From JBBQIY01 sp964618405 (GTDB lineage Bacteria > Verrucomicrobiota > Kiritimatiellia > RFP12 > UBA3636): a DNA stretch of 6,747 nucleotides. The translations under genes and the position numbers were made by a program. How positions within the stretch are numbered: the stretch's first letter is position 1; every line of letters starts with the position of its first letter. The stretch covers positions 1 to 6,747 of the forward strand of contig CAZUAY010000213.1 in assembly GCA_964618405.1 (NCBI GenBank), read 5' to 3'. Under the pieces are notes generated by a model. The model was given only the letters and a program-made list of their open reading frames with translations, did not search any database and was not told the origin of the DNA. Below are positions 1-4,904 of this stretch, one piece after another.

Positions 1-16
1 ATAAATATCTTTTTTT

Positions 17-20
17 GGAG
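17..20 (+). promoter_or_regulatory. Ribosome binding site of iorA
   Basis: GGAG lies 6 nt upstream of the ATG at 27. It overlaps the alternative TTG start at 15, so it decides in favour of the ATG. The bases before it are AT-rich, but too little upstream sequence is present to call a promoter or to tell whether another gene precedes iorA in the operon. Confidence 0.75.
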
Positions 21-26
21 AATATT

Positions 27-1823
27 ATGAGCAACATACATCTGCTTTCTGGCAACGAAGCCATTGCACACGGTGCCTATCGCGCGGGATGCCATGTGGC
101 CGCCGCCTATCCGGGCACACCGAGTACCGAGATTCTTGAGAACATCGCGAAGTTCAAGGGCACGATCAACTGCGAGTGGTCCGTAAACGAAAAGGTCTCC
201 TTGGAAGTGGGTATTGGCGCCTCCATCGCTGGAGCGCGCGCGCTCGTTTCAATGAAGCACGTGGGGCTCAATGTGGCGATGGATCCGCTGATGACCTTTA
301 CCTTCGTCGGCGCCCACGGTGGCATGGTTATCATTTCTGCCGATGATCCCGGCATGCATTCCTCGCAGAATGAGCAGGATAATCGCGCGCTCGTCAAATT
401 TGCTCGTGCCGTGCAGTTCGAGCCTGCCAACAGCCAAGAAGCGTACGATATGACTCGCGAGGGTTTCGAACTCTCCGAGCGCACGGGGTCCATCGTTTTC
501 TTACGCCTCACGACTCGCACCTCGCATACGTCAACACCCGTTGATCTCGGTGACGACTTCGCTTATGGCGCTGTTCCCGTAAAACCTTACGCACGAAATT
601 TTAAGAAAAACGTAGCCGTTCCAGCCAATGCACGAGGCATGCGTTACGATGTTGAAAAACGGCTGGTCGTCCTCAAGGCCGAATCGGAAAAATCTCCTTT
701 CAATCGTATCGAAATGGGCGACACGCGTCTCGGCATCGTCACCAGCGCCGTAGCCTATCAGTACGTCAAAGAAGTTTTCCCAGAATTCTCCGTCCTCAAG
801 CTCGGCTTCTCCTACCCACTTCCCACGGACCTCATCCGAAACTTTGCGGCAAAGGTGGAGAAGCTCGTTGTGGTGGAAGAACTGGATCCCGTCATCCGCG
901 AGGGCATTCAGATCAGCGGCATCAAGGTCGAACTCTACAAAACCGAACTCTCCATCATGGAGCTCAACCCAATGCGTCTGCGCGCGCTACGCCACGAGCT
1001 GCTCGGCGACACCCCAGCACCGGAGCCAACGCCGCTTCCGCTCGAACTCCCGACCCTCCCCACACGTCCACCCGTGCTCTGCGCCGGATGCTCACACCGC
1101 GGCGTTTTCTACACACTGTCGAAGCTCGGTGTTACCGTTGCCGGTGACATCGGATGCTACACGCTCGGCAGCATGCAACCGCTCGGGGCGATGGACACCA
1201 CAATCTGCATGGGCGCCAGCATTGGCACAGCCTTCGGTATGCAGAAGGCGGGCCTCAAGGGTCGCATTGCCGCCGTCATTGGTGACTCCACCTTCTTCCA
1301 TTCTGGCATGACGGGGCTGATGGATGTGGTCTACAACAAGGGAACAATCACCACGATCATTCTCGACAACCGCATCACGGGTATGACGGGGCATCAACAA
1401 AACCCCGGCTCGGGCAAGACGGTCCTCGGAGAAGAGACCTTCCGTGCGAACATTGCGGAAATCTGTCGCGCCATCGGCGTCAAGCGCGTCAAAGAAGTCA
1501 ATGCCTACAATTTAACCGAACTCAGTCGCGTCATCGAAGAAGAGCTCGATACGCCAGAGGCGTCTGTGATTGTCGTTGTCGGCGACTGCTCGCTCGTCGC
1601 GAAAAGCGTTCGTGCGGTCATACCGCATCAAGTCGATCCCGACAAGTGCACAACCTGTGGCGCTTGCTTCAAGATCGGCTGTCCGGCGATTATGCGTGGG
1701 GAAGCGAAAGGCAAACGATTCAAAGCCTACATTTCACCTACCGCATGTATCGGTTGTGATGTTTGCAGACAGGTTTGCAAGTTTGACGCCATCTCGTCGA
1801 CGAAACCCGTAACGGACCAGTAA
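27..1823 (+). CDS. iorA: Indolepyruvate:ferredoxin oxidoreductase, alpha subunit IorA (598 aa)
   Basis: Large subunit of the enzyme that oxidatively decarboxylates indolepyruvate and other aryl pyruvates to aryl-acetyl-CoA, passing two electrons to ferredoxin; it works in the cytoplasm in anaerobic breakdown of aromatic amino acids. The N-terminal pyrimidine-type domain opens with GNEAIAHGAYRAG and YPGTPSTEI, as usual in IorA. The TPP domain begins at CAGCSHRG (residues 352-359), with the cofactor/Mg motif GDS at 419-421 and the partner Asn at 448 in LDNRITGMTGHQ. The C-terminus is a ferredoxin domain with two [4Fe-4S] motifs: Cys 541, 544, 547, 552 (CxxCxxCxxxxCP) and Cys 574, 577, 580, 584. 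Length is normal for the family. The ATG at 27 is chosen over an in-frame TTG at 15 because GGAG at 17-20 sits 6 nt before it. iorB follows after 16 bp. Identification is very secure; exact substrate range among aryl pyruvates is inferred from the family. Confidence 0.96.
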   Translation: MSNIHLLSGNEAIAHGAYRAGCHVAAAYPGTPSTEILENIAKFKGTINCEWSVNEKVSLEVGIGASIAGARALVSMKHVGLNVAMDPLMTFTFVGAHGGMVIISADDPGMHSSQNEQDNRALVKFARAVQFEPANSQEAYDMTREGFELSERTGSIVFLRLTTRTSHTSTPVDLGDDFAYGAVPVKPYARNFKKNVAVPANARGMRYDVEKRLVVLKAESEKSPFNRIEMGDTRLGIVTSAVAYQYVKEVFPEFSVLKLGFSYPLPTDLIRNFAAKVEKLVVVEELDPVIREGIQISGIKVELYKTELSIMELNPMRLRALRHELLGDTPAPEPTPLPLELPTLPTRPPVLCAGCSHRGVFYTLSKLGVTVAGDIGCYTLGSMQPLGAMDTTICMGASIGTAFGMQKAGLKGRIAAVIGDSTFFHSGMTGLMDVVYNKGTITTIILDNRITGMTGHQQNPGSGKTVLGEETFRANIAEICRAIGVKRVKEVNAYNLTELSRVIEEELDTPEASVIVVVGDCSLVAKSVRAVIPHQVDPDKCTTCGACFKIGCPAIMRGEAKGKRFKAYISPTACIGCDVCRQVCKFDAISSTKPVTDQ

Positions 1824-1839
1824 TTCGAAAATTTATATT

Positions 1840-2424
1840 ATGAGCAAGAGCATCATCACGAATATTACCCTCGTCGGCGTTGGCGGCCAAGGCATTTTGT
1901 TGACCAGCGAAATCCTCGCGCGTGCCGCTGCATTCTCTGGCTTCGACGTCAAGAAAAGCGAAATCCACGGCATGTCGCAACGCGGTGGTAGTGTCTCGAG
2001 CCAAGTGCGCTTTGGCGGGACGGTCTATAGCCCTATCGTTCCCGATGGCGAGTCCGACATTCTGGTTGCCTTCGAAAAACTCGAGGCCATCCGCTGTTTC
2101 ACCCTTTTGCGCCCCGACGGAAAAGCGGTCATTGATAATCGCGACATCATCCCAGTGACCGTGTCGAGCGGCGTACAAACTGGCGTCGAGGAACGCGACG
2201 AAATCATCGCCAAACTCTATGGCGATAATGCGAAGCTTGTCGATGCCGAGAAGATAGCCCTCGACATCGGGAACACCCGCTGCGCGAATCTCGTCATCGC
2301 CGGCGCTCTCTCAAAGTTCTTGCCCTTTGAAGTCGAAGCCTGGTACAATGCCATGCGCAGCCGCATCAAAGAGTCTCTAGTCGCCATAAACATTAAAGCT
2401 TTTGACGCCGGTCGAAACGCCTAA
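1840..2424 (+). CDS. iorB: Indolepyruvate:ferredoxin oxidoreductase, beta subunit IorB (194 aa)
   Basis: Small subunit of the IorAB complex, homologous to the gamma domain of 2-oxoacid:ferredoxin oxidoreductases, which helps form the CoA-binding and inter-subunit surface. Family hallmarks are visible: the glycine-rich start NITLVGVGGQGILL (GVGGQG at residues 13-18), and SEIHGMSQRGGSVSSQVRFG about 30 residues later, a segment typical of IorB. The length of about 195 residues is normal. The ATG at 1840 follows the iorA stop by 16 bp, and I see no Shine-Dalgarno sequence in the AT-rich spacer, so translation may be coupled to iorA or rely on an unstructured leader. Context and motifs agree, so the assignment is secure; only the translation initiation mode is open. 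Confidence 0.95.
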   Translation: MSKSIITNITLVGVGGQGILLTSEILARAAAFSGFDVKKSEIHGMSQRGGSVSSQVRFGGTVYSPIVPDGESDILVAFEKLEAIRCFTLLRPDGKAVIDNRDIIPVTVSSGVQTGVEERDEIIAKLYGDNAKLVDAEKIALDIGNTRCANLVIAGALSKFLPFEVEAWYNAMRSRIKESLVAINIKAFDAGRNA

Positions 2425-2490
2425 AGGCTTGTGGCCTGCTTTCTCGGACAAAAGAAACGATCTCTTTTCTCGAGATGAAAGACATCCGAG

Positions 2491-2496
2491 TATGAT
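2491..2496 (+). promoter_or_regulatory. Possible -10 box for the repeat-protein gene
   Basis: TATGAT matches the sigma70 -10 consensus at five of six positions and lies 46 bp before the ATG at 2543. No good -35 hexamer is found 16-18 bp upstream, so this promoter would need an activator or may be coincidental. The spacing would give a leader of about 40 nt. Confidence 0.3.
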
Positions 2497-2529
2497 AGGG
2501 TAACGGATAGAGAAACTGAGGTTTAGCGG

Positions 2530-2535
2530 AAGGAG
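2530..2535 (+). promoter_or_regulatory. Ribosome binding site of the repeat-protein gene
   Basis: AAGGAG lies 7 nt before the ATG at 2543. This is a near-ideal Shine-Dalgarno element and spacing. It supports the repeat protein being really translated and favours this ATG over the in-frame ATG two codons later. Confidence 0.8.
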
Positions 2536-2542
2536 TCCAGCG

Positions 2543-2965
2543 ATGAAAATGAACAGATTAGTCGTGATCGCAATGAGCTTTGCCTTCGCAATCTTAGCGC
2601 AGGCTCAATCGTACACCATCCAAAAGCCTGGACAGGCGCCGACTTATGTCCGTCCCTCTCCCGGAGGTGGATCAACAATCACAACACCCGGAAAACCTCC
2701 GACCTATGTACGCCCCAGCCCAGGCGGCGGTTCGACGATCACGAGACCAGGACAGACACCGATTTACGTTCGCCCCTCACCCGGAGGAGGATCCACGATC
2801 ACCCAACCCGGGAAACCACCGACTTACGTACGCCCAAGCCCAGGCGGTGGCATGACCATTACGACCCCAGGACAGGCTCCGACTTACGTCCGCCCTTCCC
2901 CCGGAGGAGGCTACACGGTTCAAAAGCCCGGAGCGGCTCCAACCTATATTCGAAAGTCGCCCTAA
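2543..2965 (+). CDS. Secreted basic protein of six 20-residue PG/PSPGGG repeats (140 aa), function unknown
   Basis: I do not recognise a characterised family. Residues 1-21 form a clear Sec signal peptide: MKMNR, a hydrophobic core, and a likely cleavage after LAQA (before Gln22). The rest is a tandem array with consensus xTIxxPGxxPTYVRPSPGGG. Five full units cover residues 24-43, 44-63, 64-83, 84-103 and 104-123, and a shortened sixth unit (124-140) ends in YIRKSP. Units alternate between PGQ(A/T)P and PGKPP types. The mature chain has no Asp, Glu, Cys, Trp or His, but about 12 Lys/Arg, so it is strongly cationic. A strong ribosome binding site precedes it, and the M48 protease gene follows after 55 bp on the same strand. 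A periplasmic or surface role, perhaps binding an anionic envelope polymer, is only inference. A non-coding origin is unlikely given the signal peptide, the RBS and the conserved residues despite synonymous divergence. Confidence 0.85.
   Translation: MKMNRLVVIAMSFAFAILAQAQSYTIQKPGQAPTYVRPSPGGGSTITTPGKPPTYVRPSPGGGSTITRPGQTPIYVRPSPGGGSTITQPGKPPTYVRPSPGGGMTITTPGQAPTYVRPSPGGGYTVQKPGAAPTYIRKSP
2612..2962 (+). repeat. In-frame 60-bp tandem repeat with 120-bp higher-order period
   Basis: Five full 60-bp units and a terminal partial one of 51 bp encode the protein repeats. At the DNA level, odd units resemble each other more than their neighbours. In units 1, 3 and 5 the Ser-Pro-Gly-Gly stretch is written TCN-CCC-GGA-GG, while in units 2 and 4 it is AGC-CCA-GGC-GG. 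The Gln/Lys alternation (PGQ versus PGKPP) follows the same pattern. This suggests expansion by duplication of a two-unit (40-residue) block. Differences between units are mostly synonymous. Confidence 0.9.
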
Positions 2966-3005
2966 CATAGACCCAACGAAATACTCGTAATTTCTTGTGG
3001 CTTTT

Positions 3006-3009
3006 GGAG
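3006..3009 (+). promoter_or_regulatory. Ribosome binding site of the M48 protease gene
   Basis: GGAG (within TTTTGGAG) lies 11 nt before the ATG at 3021. The spacing is somewhat long, but this element is downstream of the alternative GTG at 2997 and so supports the ATG start, which also gives a compact lipoprotein signal. Confidence 0.55.
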
Positions 3010-3020
3010 TTGATAACGTT

Positions 3021-4052
3021 ATGAAGTCTAAACAAACACCCTCCCCTGCGATGCTCTGCGCGATGGTCGTAGTAGTATTTTTCGTCACGTCTTGCGTCTC
3101 GACAACGGACTTTGCCACAGGGCAACAAACACGTAATTTTTACTCCGTTCAAGAAGACATCAAGATGGGCAACCAGACCTTCGAAGAAATGAAAGTACAG
3201 ATGGCCAAAGATGGCACAGCCGTGCCAAGCAAAAACGCGGCGGAGGTCCGGCGCGTGAAGGCCATCGCAAATCGAATTTTTGCTGCCACGGGCCAGCAGG
3301 ACACCTTTAACTTTGATGTCGAGCTCTTCGACTCCAAGGTCGTCAATGCCTTCGCCGTGCCGGGTGGCAAGATCGCGGTCTTCACCGGCATCTGGGATCC
3401 AAAGGAAGGACTCGTCACCGGCGACGATGAACTGGCCGCCGTGATTGCCCACGAAACCGCTCACGTGACTTGCCGTCACTCTACCGAAGAAATGACGCGC
3501 CAGATGCCTGCACAGTTGCTTCTGGCTGCTGCTGGGCTCTACGCAGAGTCAAAAAAGGATGACACCTGGAAGTCCGTCGTTGATGGTGCCTTCATTGTGT
3601 ACAATGGTCTCGTGGTACCGAAATATTCGCGCAGCAACGAATCTGAGGCGGATCGGCTTTCAATGGAATACATGGCGCGTGCAGGATTCGATCCCGCCGC
3701 TGCGGTGCGCTTGTGGAAGCGTGCTTACGAGAAAGAAGGCGCCGAACCTGGTTACATGAGCATTCTCTCCACGCATCCTTCGAACAAAGCCCGCTACGAG
3801 GCGTTGGAACGCCAGCTAGCGTCAGTCCAAATCGATCGAGGAACTCCTCTTTCGATGCCCGCCCCACCACCCGTACAAACGCGAACCAACGCGGCAAAAC
3901 CAAGCACACCGAAAACAGAGACCGCACAACCCACGGCAACGAAGACGGGATCCGCAAAAGCACTCGTCACGTCCCCCCCAGCCTCAGCTCCATCGGCAAC
4001 CGCTCTACCGAAGGCCACCTCGTTGCCCTACGTCCCCGCTCCTCCGAAATAG
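3021..4052 (+). CDS. M48-family zinc metalloprotease, predicted lipoprotein with Pro/Ala/Thr-rich tail (343 aa)
   Basis: Predicted envelope-anchored zinc endopeptidase of the M48 (Ste24/HtpX/LoiP-like) family, probably acting in periplasmic protein quality control. The N-terminus is a lipoprotein signal: MKSKQ, a hydrophobic core, and the lipobox VTSC with Cys25. Val at +2 argues against inner-membrane retention by the Asp rule known from enterobacteria. The catalytic core shows NAFAVPGGKIAVFTG (from residue 109), the zinc motif HETAH (144-148) with Glu145 as catalytic base, and ESEAD (207-211) supplying the third ligand Glu207. THPSNKARYEAL, a usual family end motif, follows. All active-site residues are present. 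After about residue 270 comes a tail of roughly 70 residues rich in Pro, Ala, Thr and Lys, not part of the catalytic fold and perhaps a cell-wall-spanning or flexible linker. An upstream GTG at 2997 would add eight residues and is less likely. Substrate is unknown. Confidence 0.92.
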   Translation: MKSKQTPSPAMLCAMVVVVFFVTSCVSTTDFATGQQTRNFYSVQEDIKMGNQTFEEMKVQMAKDGTAVPSKNAAEVRRVKAIANRIFAATGQQDTFNFDVELFDSKVVNAFAVPGGKIAVFTGIWDPKEGLVTGDDELAAVIAHETAHVTCRHSTEEMTRQMPAQLLLAAAGLYAESKKDDTWKSVVDGAFIVYNGLVVPKYSRSNESEADRLSMEYMARAGFDPAAAVRLWKRAYEKEGAEPGYMSILSTHPSNKARYEALERQLASVQIDRGTPLSMPAPPPVQTRTNAAKPSTPKTETAQPTATKTGSAKALVTSPPASAPSATALPKATSLPYVPAPPK

Positions 4053-4065
4053 CTTCAGCTTCGTT

Positions 4066-4485
4066 TCACATCGCGCGTGCTTTTTGTTTCGCTGTCGTCG
4101 TGTTGAGCAATCTCGAATCTGGCGTTACACCGACTCTGGGGAGATCGAGTCGATCTGCATCCCAGCAACACGCAGCGGTGGGGTTATCGCTGAAAGTCAA
4201 GTCGGTGTGATTCTCGCAGGCATAGACTAAAATCTGAAGCTGCTCGTCGGTCACCTCAAAAAGCCCTTCCGCTCGCAACTGCTCTGCAAGTCTCGCGCCC
4301 CGACTGCCGTGACCATGGTCTGTATCATCGTTGAGGCGACGACAATCGTGAAAAAGGGCAAAGAGACTCACCACCTCGGGGTCACCTCCTTCTGCGGCAG
4401 CGAGGTTCAACCCATTGCGCTCAACCCGAATCCAATGCGGGAGACCGTGAATCCCATAAGTTCGCGAACGGCTTGAATCGATCAC
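4066..4485 (-). CDS. HD-domain metal-dependent phosphohydrolase-like protein (139 aa from GTG; true start uncertain)
   Basis: Small cytoplasmic protein with the HD metal-binding pattern. Counting from the GTG, it has IHGLPHW with His17, FHDCRR with the HD pair His46-Asp47, His57/His59 in HGHG, CENHTD with His93, and CCWDADRLDLPRVG with Asp109. This layout matches a family of small stand-alone HD proteins annotated only as hydrolases; the substrate is unknown. The end (stop 4066-4068) is clear. The start is not: the GTG at 4485 has no Shine-Dalgarno and lies close to the first motif. The 17 codons upstream in the same frame (4486-4536) read like coding sequence (FPQLIARV directly before the GTG), yet contain no standard start before the TAG that ends the DsrE gene. 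It is the last gene of the minus-strand operon, and its end faces the protease gene 13 bp away. Confidence 0.8.
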   Translation of the reverse strand: MIDSSRSRTYGIHGLPHWIRVERNGLNLAAAEGGDPEVVSLFALFHDCRRLNDDTDHGHGSRGARLAEQLRAEGLFEVTDEQLQILVYACENHTDLTFSDNPTAACCWDADRLDLPRVGVTPDSRLLNTTTAKQKARAM

Positions 4486-4536
4486 ACGCGCAATGAGTTG
4501 GGGAAATGTTTTGTCCTTGAAAGTGCATTTTGGAAT

Positions 4537-4884
4537 CTAGAACGTGATGATCTCGTATCCAGCATCGCGATAGCCGGCCATTCCCGGATGCCCTGACATA
4601 TCCGCCAGAAGCTTCAACTCTTGCGCTTTGGCCGCTTCTAGAGTCCCCAGCTTCGCGGCGCATGCATGGCAGACGCCGCCAACCAGATCCGCCGCAAGGC
4701 ACTTTTTCCACAAACCATACAAGATGCTTTCGGGTTTGATAAATTCGGGAACCAGTTTAACCGACGCCCCTTCAAGGATGATCGTTGGCGAGTCGCCGTG
4801 GGCTTTCATATCCAAGGCATTGAGCAGAACGTGGACAAAACACAGGGCCTCACCGTTAAAAACAAACAACGCTACTTTCTTCAT
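4537..4884 (-). CDS. DsrE-family small cytoplasmic protein (115 aa)
   Basis: Small single-domain protein of the DsrE/DsrF-like (alpha/beta, sulfur-relay type) fold. It begins MKKVALFVFNG, the first strand typical of the fold, followed by a helix with CFVHVLLNALDM. It then shows IILEGASVKLVPEF, the VCHAC pair (Cys72 and Cys75), and ends with MSGHPGMAGYRDAGYEIITF, a tail seen in this DsrE-like subgroup. In true DsrE/TusD proteins a cysteine carries persulfide; here Cys72/Cys75 or Cys15 could do so, but that is inference. No DsrF/DsrH partners are in the window, so it is probably not part of the sulfite-reduction or tRNA-thiolation set. ATG at 4884 has AAAGGAA at 4891-4897 at good spacing. It starts 20 bp after the transporter stop, so the two are likely co-transcribed. 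Confidence 0.88.
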   Translation of the reverse strand: MKKVALFVFNGEALCFVHVLLNALDMKAHGDSPTIILEGASVKLVPEFIKPESILYGLWKKCLAADLVGGVCHACAAKLGTLEAAKAQELKLLADMSGHPGMAGYRDAGYEIITF

Positions 4885-4890
4885 TTTTTA

Positions 4891-4897
4891 TTCCTTT
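4891..4897 (-). promoter_or_regulatory. Ribosome binding site of the DsrE-family gene
   Basis: On the minus strand AAAGGAA lies 6-7 nt before the ATG at 4884, within the 20-bp gap after the transporter stop codon. It supports this start and independent initiation within the operon. Confidence 0.7.
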
Positions 4898-4904
4898 GCT
4901 ACAG

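Larger units (their letters stand above)
2425..2542 (+). other. Intergenic region between iorB and the repeat-protein gene, with inverted repeats
   Basis: This 118-bp gap contains a short hairpin directly after the iorB stop (AGGC 2425-2428 with GCCT 2434-2437, then a short pyrimidine run). It also holds a nested inverted repeat: CTCGGA 2443-2448 with TCCGAG 2485-2490, enclosing AAAAGA 2450-2455 with TCTTTT 2463-2468. Neither is a classic intrinsic terminator, because no long T tract follows. A possible -10 box comes next, so this is a plausible boundary between two transcription units, but termination here is not proven. Confidence 0.35.

Noticed and set aside
15..26. TTG at 15 as the start of iorA
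   Set aside because: The TTG overlaps the Shine-Dalgarno GGAG used by the ATG at 27, and family members begin close to that ATG.
2612..2962. CRISPR array or intergenic satellite as explanation for the 60-bp repeats
   Set aside because: The repeats are contiguous without spacers, keep reading frame, vary mainly at third positions and follow a signal peptide, so they are coding.
2859..3479. Open frame of 206 codons opposite the repeat-protein and protease genes
   Set aside because: Antisense to two genes with clear signal sequences and motifs; no family features and no RBS seen.
4045..4066. Small hairpin CGA-AGC/GCT-TCG followed by TTT as terminator of the protease gene
   Set aside because: Stem is two 3-bp halves with a bulge and the T run is only three bases; too weak to call.
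3713..4210. Plus-strand frame of 165 codons running across the end of the protease gene into the HD gene
   Set aside because: It overlaps the Pro/Ala-rich protease tail in another frame and then runs antisense to the HD gene. The composition looks random, and the in-frame protease tail is the better reading.
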